A DNA stretch of 64,000 bases from Aphrocallistes beatrix (Eukaryota; Porifera; Hexactinellida; Sceptrulophora; Aphrocallistidae): the NCBI GenBank assembly GCA_963281255.1, contig OY725499.1, positions 2,871,148 to 2,935,147 of the forward strand. The letters run 5' to 3'. Positions 35,367 through 47,722 of the stretch are shown in pieces. A program made the translations under genes and the position numbers. The first letter of the stretch is position 1; each line of letters starts with the position of its first letter. The notes beneath the pieces are model-generated. The model worked only from the letters and a program-made list of their open reading frames with translations. It was not told where the DNA came from and ran no database searches.

Positions 35367-35839
35367 TATGAATTGATCAACTACTAACTAGTACAGAATT
35401 AAACTAAAAAGTTAACTAATACTCTTACTGTCAGTACAATTCACTAGTTGATACTACACGCTAGTTGGCATACAAAGTACGCGTATACGAAGATATTGCA
35501 TTACACAATTATGCAACTATCTGATGAAAGCTATAATATTACTATATTCGGAGAATTAAATGTTAAGAAAGTCATATGGAAACTGTTTGTGGCTCGCATA
35601 ATCTTATTACTATATTAGGAATTTTTGTTGTTGTTTGTTTGTTTGTTTGTTTGTTTGTCCAAATCGTAGGGTTATGAAAATTGGCATGAAGGTGCTAAAT
35701 GACTAGTCTATGAGTTTAAGTTTGAATCTCTAAGCGAAATTTTAACATTGAGTTCAACCTCTTCGAGATCACATGTTCACTTCTCAATGACTGTTTACAA
35801 TACCATCAAGAATATCTCACAGATTAGAATATCTAACTG

Positions 35840-36121
35840 CTTACCTACTAACTTGCTTTTTATCTTCTCTCGAAATATTTTGCGACCTCTCTTCACACCT
35901 GATTGAGATTTTGAATTAACATGAAACTGTTCAGGTCAATCTACGCGTAGCATAGCCAATAAAATTTTAAATAACCGAGAATAGTGTCCTTTCAAAAAAT
36001 CAGTCGATCTAGATAAAAAAATCAGGTATTGAGCAAAATAATATTTTATGAAATCGGATAAATATCGACACTAACCTAGAAGAGTATTTGTGACTTGAAT
36101 TTTGAGGTCGTTATCCAGTAT
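35840..36121 (-). pseudogene. Relic of A-type exons 1 and 2 (second copy)
   Basis: Sister of the relic at 24893-25188. Exon 1 here keeps the 43-nt length and frame but also starts CTG instead of ATG (CTGGATAACGACCTC), followed by a GTTAGT donor. Exon 2 is degenerate and shortened. The shared CTG shows the start codon was lost before the block duplicated. Confidence 0.7.
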
Positions 36122-36556
36122 GAATTGAATCTACTACGTAAAACTAAACTAATGTTAACTTTACAAATTCACTAGTTAGCATACGAGTGAATTGTGTAAT
36201 TGGCAGTCTTATAAAAACAAGGTATTCCATTACATCGCTATATCTCAAGTAAAGACCATTACTCATACTTAAGTACGTGTATTGAGAAAGTCACATACGT
36301 AACGCCATTTGTCTGTATAGCGAAATTTTTGAGAACGCTGACATGTAAAACAGATTTAGAGCTTTGAAGTTTGGCCTATTACTAATTGAGTGGTGTTAGA
36401 AGTGAATGAGTTAGATGGAAGCCTACTGTTGATGGAGAATAGATAATGACCTAATAGTTCAGTGCTAACCACTCCTAGCTTACCCAGTACTCCATTACAA
36501 ATTGCTCTGTGAAATAGCAACTGGCACATTAGCACAATAGATAACAGAGATCTTAC

Positions 36557-36571
36557 AGCTATATATATAGC
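36557..36571 (+). promoter_or_regulatory. TATA element of B2
   Basis: AGCTATATATATAGC, identical to the B1 element and at the same distance from the ATG. Confidence 0.6.
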
Positions 36572-36608
36572 AAATTGTAGGTACAGTTACTCACATTAAA
36601 TCTGTAGA

Positions 36609-39600
36609 ATGGATGAAGAACTTAAAAATATGACAATCAATGGTCTCTTAGGTAGGTTTATCAGCTTTATTTTTCCAGTAAGTTCTCTCTAACTATCTAT
36701 GCTCTTTAATAGTCTACCTTGACCCCTCAATTAATGGACATTTAGGAAGAAAATAGTATAGACAAACCTAAATAATTGTCTATGTTCTCTAATAGTCCAA
36801 CTGGGGCCACTTTTCCATATGGGTAGACAATTAGATAGAAAATCCTGTATCTACTAAGTTGTTTTTTCAAGAACGAAAATTCTGATTTAACATTACCAGT
36901 GTTGTCCAAAGAGCGAAAAATATGCGTTCCCGGATCAGAGCTGCGCTCCCACTCCCGTGTGCTTCAATGTGACTTGAACTCTTCAACATCTATTTTACTA
37001 GAGTTTGGATTAAAGTATCTGAAAAATCACTTAATTTGTCCAGTATTCAAACTGCTATCATTCATCATATACCTACATTATTAATTTTGAAGGGTGCGAA
37101 GAGTCTACTCGAGGACGAGGTCCCAATTTTGACCACCATGAACCATAGCCGGAAACAGTCCTATATTTCCATGTAGGGTGCGAGCGGAAGCGCAAGTTCA
37201 GTGCTCCTTCTCCCGATCTTCATCACTGAACATTACTATAATACCTAGTATATTGGTAGTTGAGATCTTATAGCTTAAAATACAATATTGAGTAAAAGCT
37301 GTGAAAATATGTGTATAGTACATGCAGGGGCGCCGAACTTTTCAAAATCTATGGGAAATTTTGGAGTTCTAGGGGGGCTCGAGCCCCCCCCAGCCCCCCG
37401 GGTTCGGCGCCTATGAGTACATATACCTGAGTGGACTGACTCATAAACCTTGACCCTTATGACCCATCGAACAATATGAACGTTAAGTTTGAAAAGAGAG
37501 TTAATCAATTAATTTATTATTGTATTATATTCCAATCCATTGAGAAAGTTTATTCTGTTTCTAGGACATTTGATTTGCATTGGCGAAATACTATCCCTAG
37601 AATGAAAATGACGGTAAACTAACGTTACTGATTTTATTAAAACTATCCTCGTTGTACCATCACATCATCACTTTATATGATGGTGGTCTTAATAATTTGT
37701 ATTTTTATCTCATAATTGACATTCATTTTATATATTTTGTATAGAAGGACTTATTTTCATCGAAAAAATTGGAGAAAAGCTATTAAATGAGGAGCTTGAA
37801 ATAGAACAGAAAAGTATCGTCAAGTCGTTTACAAAACTTATATCTATCCTTGAAAACACTCAACCATTATGTAGCAATTCAAATACAGAATCAACTAAAA
37901 GTCCCCCAGTGCCTGAACACAATGAAGAAATGGAGTTTACGTTATATAAGGAATCACAAAACAGGTTACTAAGATAGCAATATCTATACTATTAAAACTC
38001 TATTCATATTTATATATTTAGTATATCTCTGTCAGTGGCGTAGCTAGGAATCAGAGATTGCTAGGACACGCATAGCTGGGGCACAAATATATTATGTATC
38101 AGGGGCGAATCCAAGATTTGTTAATTAAGGGGCCCAGAGTGAGCGACGGTCTGGGAGGGAGGCTTGCCCCCAGTAGAAAATTTTTGTAGCGACCTACCAT
38201 AAGTGGGGTCTGGGAGCCAGATTGCTTTGTAACTAGACACCTTGTTACAAAGCAATCATAACGAAATAACAACTATCATATTCTAACATTATTACTAATT
38301 TACTATCGTTAATTTCCATTACAAATTCATTAACCAAAGGGTTTAATCGATCAATTGACCAGAGCTGTTCGGATTAACGAGGGTGTACTATCGATAAACA
38401 TGAATGAGAATACTACACGTAGTGTATAATGAGCAAAACGAATTGCCCCCACCCCCCTTTGTGAATCACGGGATATGGGTTTTGTTCACAAAAAGGTTGC
38501 TAATACGAAAAGTTGCTTAAGGGGAACATAATTAATACAGAATCTACATTTGGGATTTGTAAATTGGTTGCTAATAGAGCAATGTTGCTAATAGGGGAGT
38601 TGCTTATAATTATGCGAATGCCACTACTTTCATCTGGTATAGAGGTATTTGTACAAATTTGTTTTGCATAATGTGGGAGAGTAAATGAGATCAATAGTTG
38701 AGCATATAAGTATTATAATTTTTTCTGGGGACATGCCCCCGGACCCCTTACCGTCGCTCGCTCTTTGCCCCCTTTAAGAAACCTTGCATTCCGTCACTGG
38801 TGGTCATTAGTTCATTACCGAATCTCATTGGGTGCGCCCCGAAAACTCAAAATTTCTGATCTCCCAACACTTGAATCAACAGCCGTAGTGTGGGAATAGG
38901 AACAGACGCCTTTCTCATCCCAAAAACCACTTTTGCTCATCCCAAAAACCACTTTTGCTCATCCTAAAAATCCGCCTCTCACTGAGAGAATATGCGAATG
39001 TTGACTCCTCCAATATTTATTCAAATAAACAAATATTCTGAAATTAGATGCGAAGTTGAACTGATTTTGAAGTATGCTGATGAAGAAACATATTTTATTA
39101 GCTAATACCTCTTAGGCCATCTGCTCGCTTCAACTTGCTGTATTTGAAAGTAGTTTTATCATCATTAAATGTGTTTTCTAGCCCAACACAAAGGAAACCT
39201 GAGTCCTTACCGCCAATGAAATCGAATGATGACTATTTGATCCTTGAGGAGAATCAAACCTTTTTCAAAATGCAGTCTGACCTTCCATCATACAGGTACA
39301 TCCGATTGTACGTATCAGTCAATAATAATATCAAAAGAAAATATTACTGCGTTTTGGAAAAATCATTCATCCTGTTCGGCTTAAAATTGAATAATCTTCC
39401 TCCTGAGTACGCAATTCCTCTTGAAAAGTATGAAATAAGTGAAGAAATGGGAAATGTTATAAAGTTGGTTAATAACGGGATAGAAATTGCAATGCAATTT
39501 GAATCAGAAAGTGAATGCAAATCCTGGCTTGAATCCATATGTAATGTTCAGAGCTCTGTTTATTCTTACGTGCCCATTCGATTACAAGAAATAGAAGATA

Positions 39601-40091
39601 ATTCACCACCAGAAACTGTGTCCTGCCAAACTCACACTGACATCAAACCACCTGCTTTGCCTCCAAAAATCGGATATATTGATTCGTCCCAAAACTGGGA
39701 TTTAAATATCCCTGGTAAAAGAAGAATGAGTAAATCAAACAGCCTTACTAATTTAACTGAGTCACTACCTTTTTGCTATGATCCACCTCTTTCTATAAAA
39801 CGGACACAATCACCAAACAGGAGAGAGCGGCCTCTTCCTCCACCTCCCTTACCCCCACCCAATAAATGGATTAAACAAACAAGTGAAAATAATGAGTTTG
39901 CACAGTCTCTATCTGATTGTAACAGAGGAAATATCCCGCGAAAAGGCCGAAGTTCTCTTCCTCAAAATATCTATCCAGATGGGCTACCTCTTGCTAGCAC
40001 CAAGTCAACTCCTTTAACTAGTCATGGAAGAGACATCACAAAACTAGAAAAATCAAGAGGACTGATCTCTCAGAGCAAGGAACCAGTTTAG
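36609..40091 (+). CDS. B2: PH-like/proline-rich adaptor paralogue, 390 aa
   Basis: Duplicate of B1, with exons 36609-36651, 37745-37964 and 39182-40091 and the same phases. Exon 2 is identical to B1 over 220 nt as far as I can read. Exon 1 has three changes, all altering the protein (MDEELKNMTINGLL). Exon 3 has one change in the PH-like region (Ala to Val before the QSSVYSYV segment) and eleven in the tail, among them RERPLPPPPLPPPNKW, which makes the second proline motif a stronger SH3 ligand than the B1 version. Only one silent change was noticed. Poly(A) signal AATAAA about 80 bp after the stop. No sign of decay. Confidence 0.85.
37327..37412. mobile_element. hAT-like MITE in B2 intron 1
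   Basis: Sister of 26416-26496, with slightly longer interior (TTCAAAATCTATGGG present). Flanks AGTACATG and AGTACATA. Confidence 0.75.
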
Positions 40092-41111
40092 AGAGGTTTT
40101 CAGTTTATTCTCACTATTAGAAAAAAAACGTGAATACCTCCAACAAAACATGTGGAAACATTGATAATTGAATAAACGGACTTATCTAAACGTGAATTCT
40201 TTATATAGAATGAGAATGTTAATGAATATAATTTACTGCCTTGAATGTTTTATATTTTGTGCACATGTTAGCTATTACTTGAGTAATGTCAAATCTACTT
40301 CTATACTTCTAGAGCGGGAATCAGTCAACTCGTACCACTACCAAAATGAAACGTACGATTTCTATAGAATTTTGGATGAGATATCTATAAGAACACAACG
40401 AAAAGCAGGATTTTCTGTTGACTTGGTACGATTTGACTGAGTACGAGTTGACTGGCATTCTTCTAGAATCTAGAGCTACTACTGCTGTATCAGAAATCCG
40501 ATTTCTAAAGTATATGGGATTGTTTGTTTCGACATTCTGATCTATATTTTCCAGGAGAGTGCGCTTCATACATTACAAAGACACGAAATAAACCAACGCG
40601 ATTAATATATGAATATTACAGTGGTATTGCTTATATGTGCAACTAGACTAACAAAACCCAAAGCGACCAGAAACCGAAGTCAATATTTTCGACCGTAATG
40701 CTTAGCTTGTGTCCTCCACTGTTAGTTGTGAGGAAGGGTGATGGGTGTAGCTTAATGGCAAATTCACTGGAATGAAATACGTTTTTAAAATATGTCGATG
40801 CCAAGAGCCTGGTACGGCCATGGCTAAACCGGCTTTCGGAGTCTGTGCGGCGTACCAACTGCATAGACTCCAAAAGTCGGTTTAGCCATGGTCGTACCAC
40901 GTCTTACGGTCATACTAAATGCATTATTTGCTGACTATACACTCTTCTTGCAGGAGCATCACATGTTGAAAAGTTCAACCACTCCTATGTTATATTTTGA
41001 TATATATTACTATATTCCAGCTATTATGCATTCACTACATACAATCAACATAAGATCTAAAGCTATATATAGCAAGACGAAGAAATAAATATCTTTATTC
41101 AGATTAGCAGA
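40092..41111. repeat. B2 3' flank and C1 upstream region
   Basis: Contains the AACTCGTACC inverted repeat (sister of 29607-29766), then from 40645 sequence absent after B1, including a palindrome at 40806-40900 (GGTACGGCCATGGCTAAACC and inverse). The C1 promoter side begins at about 40,900 and is similar to 51,255-51,514 upstream of C2. Confidence 0.55.
41062..41074 (+). promoter_or_regulatory. TATA element of C1
   Basis: AGCTATATATAGC, 38 bp before the C1 ATG; C2 has the weaker AGCCATATATAAC at 51464-51476 in the same place. Confidence 0.55.
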
Positions 41112-43968
41112 ATGGATAAAGAGCTTAAAAATTTAATTACCAATACTCTCGTAGGTAGGTTTAATTCTATATAATTGGTCAAAACTCATAAATTGTTGTC
41201 AATGTATAATTACATAAATGAGCTGAGTACATGAGCTAGCTAGCATGCTCTACTCATGGTGATAAACTTGAGTTTTTGTTGGAGAAATTCATAATTTTTA
41301 TTAAACTTAACGTTTGCTCGTGTTAGAAAATTTAATGGGAATCCCCTTGAATCATGTTTACTTCAAAAACGCTTTTGTAAATTAATAAATCCTGATGGAA
41401 ATCTTTGCTTTCGAAGTAGTATAATCGAGATGCCAGCCAACTCGTACAAGTCAATAGAAAATCCTGCTTTTCCCTGTGTTCTTACTGATATCTCGTCCAA
41501 AATTATATAGAAATCATACAATTCATTTTGGTAGTGGTACGAGTGGATTTTTTGGTAGTTGGGACTTGATACGAGTTGACTTGTGCTTTGGACGAGTTGG
41601 TAGTTAGTTGGTAGTTGGTACTGGTTCCCATAATCGATTAAAAAAACTTTTCTATAGAAGGTCTCTTCTTTGTCGAAAAGATTGGAGAAAAGCTATTAAA
41701 TGATGAACTCAACATAGAACATAAAGATATCATCAAATCTTTTACAAAACTTTTATCCATCCTCGAAAAGACACAACCACTGTGTAGCGATCTGAATACA
41801 GAATTAACTAAAAGCCTCCCACTGACTGATCATAATGAAAAATGGAACATGAAGACTAAAAATGAAGTGACAAACAGGTATATCTATATACTATTATACA
41901 AGTATTTTGTTATACGTACCTACATCAGTATATCACCTATCACCTGCTGAGATGTATAATGTTCATTCAGTTAAAGACATTGTTTTAGTTTGCTTTCCAT
42001 TGGCATTGCCACCAGGGGGGACAAGGATAAAATTTGATCGTCATATAGAGATGATGACTTTTGTAGGCCTAGCAAAACCGATGGTGTAGTTAAGGTAATA
42101 TCTTACGATTTTTTCAGAATCGGTACGTCAAGTACTCTGAACTAAATACTGCCTCTCTCTTTTCGTTTCCGCCGAGCATGCTTTATTCCCTTATTCATCA
42201 ATGAAGCTTTTCTTATCAATTCGTGTATGTATGTATGTACGCGGGCTTACTGCGAAATCTAATCATCCGATTTTTACCAAATTTCGAAAATAGGATTCTT
42301 TATGGTGTAGGTGATGTGCACCGTCAAAAATTTTTTGCGAAATATCATCATTTCCGGTTTTTATAAGCATAGTATATTCATTTGTTGACACCTCCACTGC
42401 AAAGCTTTGTTTAAAGCTGTAAGTCAAATCTCAAAAACTAATGTTGGGTATTTCAATATGTACTACGGGTCTTACTGAACACCCGTAGTAGAATCCGATT
42501 TTCGCACTTTGAAAGTAATACGATGGAGTTATTAACATAAGCATACTCTTTAAGAAAATTTGTATTTTAGACTAGATGTCTCAACGGCTAATATAGGGTA
42601 TTTAATGTATAGATTCCGATTTTCGTACTTTAAACGCAAGAATTTGAGTTCTTATGGCTTTCATAAATTGAGTAGTTCCCGCTGTATTACGATATGCATA
42701 TCTCACGTGCCAAGTCACTTACTGGAGCTGCACTATCGGTCTGTCGTCCGTCATTTTTTAATTTTAGCGTGCTTCCTATACTGTTATGCTGGTCCATGAT
42801 CCAATACAATAGTATAGGATGCATATGCTAAAATGAGTACTGGTGTCCGGACGTCAGTCTTGCGGGTACAACTTGTTCGTAAACTTACAATGATACAACA
42901 TAAAATATTGCATCATCATCATCTCCAAAATGTGGAGGTATATTCCCATCCCGTCTATGAAGGACTTCCTCTTATTAATTAATTATGTTTTCCAACAGAA
43001 AACCTGAGTCTTTACCGACGATGAAATCTGCTGACGGCTATTTGATTCTTGAGGAAAAACAAACCTGCTTCACAATGCAGTCTGATCTTCCATCATACCG
43101 ATACATCCGGTTGTGCATATCAGTCAATAACAACTTCAAAGGAATGTATTACTGCGTTTTGGAAAAAACAGTCATCCTGTTCGGCTTAGAACTGAATAAT
43201 CTTCCTCCTGAATACGTAATTCCTCTTGAAAAGTATGAAATAAGTGAAGAAATGGGAACTATTATAACAATTAATAATATCAATAGCGAGTTAGAAATTG
43301 CAATGCAATTCGAATTAGAAAGTGAATGCCAGTCTTGGCTAAAATCCATACTGAATGCTCAGGCCTCGATCTATTCTTACATACCCATTCGATTACAAGT
43401 AAAAGGAGATAATTCACCACCAGAAAATGTGCCCCACTCACCTCCCATTGTAATCGAACCACCTGAATTACCTCCAAAATTATCGGATTTAAAGAAAACT
43501 AATTTGAAACCTGGAATTTCCAAATCACGAAGTTACCCTAATTCCCGTATTGAATACAAAATAGAACATTCTGTTTATAGTAAAGAATCCAATCATGAGA
43601 ATATACCCGATGAGTATATCGCCATGTCTTCTGTTGCGAGCTTTCCAAATGATTCCTCATTTGGAATGCAAAATTCTTTAAAACCGATCGCAAGAGAGAG
43701 ACCTCTCCCCCCGCCCCCCCTCAATAGACCTCACTCTTTCTTCAACCAACAAAGCGATGTGAATGAGTATGTAGTAAATACATTAGAAGAATCCAACTCA
43801 GAAAATACAGAGTTCATAGAAACAGAGTCTCTAAAATTGAAACCATTTGGACAGAGAGTTCACAATATTGTTCAACCTCCCAAAATGAAGAGACCAGGAC
43901 GTGTGCCTAATGTTGTGCCTAAGTCGCCAATGAGTAGTGTTCAAGAAAATAAGAACAAAACGAAATAA
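41112..43968 (+). CDS. C1: PH-like/proline-rich adaptor paralogue, 410 aa
   Basis: Exons 41112-41154 (43 nt), 41658-41877 (220 nt) and 42999-43968; phases 1 and 2. Residues 1-87 are helical (MDKELKNLITNTLV, GLFFVEKIGEKLLNDELN). PH-like domain at about 101-210: YRYIRLCISVNNNFKGMYYC, LFGLELNNLPPEYVIPLEKY, LEIAMQFELESECQSW (Trp201). Then IYSYIPIRLQ, PPELPPK (242-248) and a later RERPLPPPPLNRP. The tail end KMKRPGRVPNVVPKSP is basic. Compared with C2 it carries an extra in-frame block of about 40 residues (ESNHENIPDEYIAM...). Intron 1 carries a palindromic MITE, intron 2 a decayed half of the large inverted repeat that is complete in C2. AATAAA overlaps the stop codon. Confidence 0.85.
41436..41635. 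mobile_element. Palindromic MITE in C1 intron 1
   Basis: AGCCAACTCGTACAAGTCAA at the left and the inverse-type repeats ACGAGTTGGTAGT at the right; internal text (TTATATAGAAATCATAC) is the inverse of the 29607-29766 element. It ends just before the exon 2 acceptor and is absent from C2. Confidence 0.6.
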
Positions 43969-44540
43969 ACGAGAGGGATATCTGAATGTAATCCTTTTAG
44001 TTCCTAATTCTAAAACGGAAATATCCTAGAGCTATCAGTGATAAAAGAACTTCACTCAACGGCTCACCATTCGCCAGATACTTATATTAACTTATCGATG
44101 CCCTCAAGATTAGTTTAAATTTATTAGTCCTAAGACCAAAGTTGTGTATACAAAACTGTTAGTAAGCAAATGTCTCCGAAAATAAGAATACTCTATGTTT
44201 ATATTTAGAATGTCAATAATTCAAATGTACTGTTATTATGAGGGGCATGCCTAATTTACGGGGCGGGATAGGACCATCTCGGAAAATCTAGATGCCTAAT
44301 TTACGGGATTGGACGAGTCAAGATGCCTAATTTACGGGACGGGACGGATCATGAAGATCGTTAAAATTCTTGTTTGTGATTACTAGCATATTTTATCGCA
44401 GCATATCTGCACAAATTCTAAATGTATATAAAGACCTTGACGTGTTTGTTTCTACTTGTTTGAAGAATTTATGCTTGACTGTCTGTGGAATTGACCTCGT
44501 GAGCGCTTCGTTTCCCCATAATAGGTGTAGCATCTGATTC
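43969..44540. mobile_element. C1 3' flank with truncated foldback element
   Basis: 43969-44242 matches the C2 3' flank. At 44243, immediately after TATTATGAG, begins GGGCATGCCTAATTTACGGG, the left arm of the foldback element found complete at 48577. It breaks off at about 44350. 44350-44540 is unassigned sequence before the satellite. Confidence 0.75.
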
Positions 44541-47500
44541 TGTATGCTCAGATTTAATTCTCAGCATGCTCAGATTTCTCAGCATGCTCAGATTTAATTC
44601 TCAACATGCTCAGATTTAATTCTCAGCATGCTCAGATTTCTCAGCATGCTCAGATTTAATTCTCAGCATGCTCAGATTTCTCAGCATGCTCAGATTTAAT
44701 TCTCAGCATGCTCAGATTTCTCAGCATGCTCAGATTTAATTCTCAGCATGTTCAGATTTCTCAGCATGCTCAGATTTAATTCTCAGCATGCTCAGATTCA
44801 ATTCTCAGCATGCTCAGATTTCTCAGCATGCTCAGATTTAATTCTCAGCATGCTCAGATTTTTCATCATGCTCAGATTTAATTCTCAGCATGCTCAGATT
44901 TCTCAGCATGCTCAGATTTTTCATCATGCTCAGATTTAATTCTCAGCATGCTCAGATTCAATTCTCAGCATGCTCAGATTTCTCAGCATGCTCAGATTTA
45001 ATTCTCAGCATGCTCAGATTTTTCATCATGCTCAGATTTAATTCTCAGCATGCTCAGATTTCTCAGCATGCTCAGATTTTTCATCATGCTCAGATTTAAT
45101 TCTCAGCATGCTCAGATTTTTCATCATGCTCAGATTTAATTCACAGCATGCTCAGATTTCTCAGCATGCTCAGATTTAATTCTCAGCATGCTCAGATTTC
45201 TCAGCATGCTCAGATTTAATTCTCAGCATGCTCAGATTTGATTCTCAGCATGCTCAGATTTTTCATCATGCTCAGATTTAATTCTCAGCATGCTCAGATT
45301 TCTCAGCATGCTCAGATTTAATTCTCAGCATGCTCAGATTTCTCAGCATGCTCAGATTTAATTCTCAGCATGCTCAGATTTCTCAGCATGCTCAGATTTA
45401 ATTCTCAGCATGCTCAGATTTTTCATCATGCACAGATTTAATTCTCAGCATGCTCAGATTTCTCAGCATGCTCAGATTTAATTCTCAGCATGCTCAGATT
45501 TCTCAGCATGCTCAGATTTAATTCACAGCATGCTCAGATTTAATTCTCAGCATGCTCAGATTTCTCAGCATGCTCAGATTTAATTTTCAGCATGCTCAGA
45601 TTTAATTCTCAGCATGCTCAGATTTAATTCTCAGCATGCTCAGATTTCTCAGCATGCTCAGATTTAATTCTCAGCATGCTCAGATTTCTCAGCATGCTCA
45701 GATTTAATTCTCAGCATGCTCAGATTTAATTCTCAGCATGCTCAGATTTATTTCTCAGCATGCTCAGATTTTTCAGCATGCTCAGATTTCTCAGCATGCT
45801 CAGATTTAATTCTCAGCATGCTCAGATTCAATTCTCAGCATGCTCAGATTTCTCAGCATGCTCAGATTTAATTCTCAGCATGCTCAGATTTAATTCTCAG
45901 CATGCTCAGATTTTTCATCAAGCTCAGATTCAATTCTCAGCATGCTCAGATTTCTCAGCATGCTCAGATTTAATTCTCAGCATGCTCAGATTTTTCATCA
46001 TGCTCAGATTTAATTCTCAGCATGCTCAGATTTCTCAGCATGCTCAGATTTAATTCTCAGCATGCTCAGATTTCTCAGCATGCTCAGTTTAATTCTCAGC
46101 ATGCTCAGATTTCTCAGCATGCTCAGATTTAATTCACAGCATGCTCAGATTTAATTCTCAGCATGCTCAGATTTCTCAGCATGCTCAGATTTAATTTTCA
46201 GCATGCTCAGATTTAATTCTCAGCATGCTCAGATTTAATTCTCAGCATGCTCAGATTTCTCAGCATGCTCAGATTTAATTCTCAGCATGCTCAGATTTCT
46301 CAGCATGCTCAGATTTAATTCTCAGCATGCTCAGATTTCTCAGCATGCTCAGATTTAATTCTCAGCATGCTCAGATTTCTCAGCATGCTCAGTTTAATTC
46401 TCAGCATGCTCAGTTTAATTCTCAGCATGCTCAGATTTCTCAGCATGCTCAGATTTAATTCACAGCATGCTCAGATTTAATTCTCAGCATGCTCAGATTT
46501 CATTTTCAGCATGCTCAGATTTAATTCTCAGCATGCTCAGATTTAATTCTCAGCATGCTCAGATTTCTCAGCATGCTCAGATTTAATTCTCAGCATGCTC
46601 AGATTTCTCAGCATGCTCAGATTTAATTCTCAGCATGCTCAGATTTAATTCTCAGCATGCTCAGATTTATTTCTCAGCATGCTCAGATTTTTCAGCATGC
46701 TCAGATTTCTCAGCATGCTCAGATTTAATTCTCAGCATGCTCAGATTCAATTCTCAGCATGCTCAGATTTCTCAGCATGCTCAGATTTAATTCTCAGCAT
46801 GCTCAGATTTTTCATCATGCGCAGATTTAATTCTCAGCATGCTCAGATTTAATTCTCAGCATGCTCAGATTTAATTCTCAGCATGCTCAGATTTTTCATC
46901 AAGCTCAGATTCAATTCTCAGCATGCTCAGATTTCTCAGCATGCTCAGATTTAATTCTCAGCATGCTCAGATTTCTCAGCATGCTCAGTTTAATTCTCAG
47001 CATGCTCAGATTTCTCAGCATGCTCAGATTTAATTCACAGCATGCTCAGATTTAATTCTCAGCATGCTCAGATTTTTCATCATGCTCAGATTTAATTCTC
47101 AGCATGCTCAGATTTCTCAGCATGCTCAGATTTCTCAGCATGCTCAGATTTAATTCTCAGCATGCTCAGATTTCTCAGCATGCTCAGATTTAATTCTCAG
47201 CATGCTCAGATTTGATTCTCAGCATGCTCAGATTTTTCATCATGCTCAGATTTAATTCTCAGCATGCTCAGATTTAATTCTCAGCATGCTCAGATTTCTC
47301 AACATGCTCAGATTTAATTCTCAGCATGCTCAGATTTTTCATCATGCTCAGATTTAATTCTCAGCATGCTCAGATTTCTCAGCATGCTCAGTTTTAATTC
47401 TCAGCATGCTCAGATTTAATTCTCAGCATGCTCAGATTTAATTCTCAGCATGCTCAGATTTCTCAGCATGCTCAGATTTAATTCTCAGCATGCTCAATTT

Positions 47501-47722
47501 CTCAGCATGCTCAGATTTAATTCTCAGCATGCTCAGATTTTTCATCATGTTCAGATTTAATTCTCAGCATGCTCAGATTTCTCAGCATGCTCAGATTTAA
47601 TTCTCAGCATGCTCAGATTTTTCATCATGCTCAGATTTAATTCTCAGCATGCTCAGATTTAATTCTCAGGATGTTCAGATTTCTCAGCATGCTCAGATTT
47701 AATTCTCAGCATGCTCAGATTA
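44541..47722. repeat. 3.2 kb satellite of 22- and 18-bp units with AGCATGCT core
   Basis: Tandem array built from TCAGCATGCTCAGATTTAAT (unit 22 nt) and TCAGCATGCTCAGATTTC (18 nt), frequently alternating as a 40-bp dimer, with a third variant ATCATGCTCAGATTTTTC. I estimate on the order of 150 units. Each unit carries the palindrome AGCATGCT. Longer blocks (for example 45,540-45,780, 46,080-46,260 and 46,430-46,690) repeat the same variant order, so the array grew by multi-unit duplication. Long open frames across it are artefacts of units lacking stops. Confidence 0.97.

Noticed and set aside
44748..47055. Open reading frames through the satellite (MLRF/SMLRF repeats)
   Set aside because: They exist only because the 22/18-bp units lack stops in one frame; no start context, no conservation beyond the repeat.
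44541..47722. CRISPR-like array
   Set aside because: No unique spacers; units are directly tandem and variants are repeats of each other. Eukaryotic satellite.
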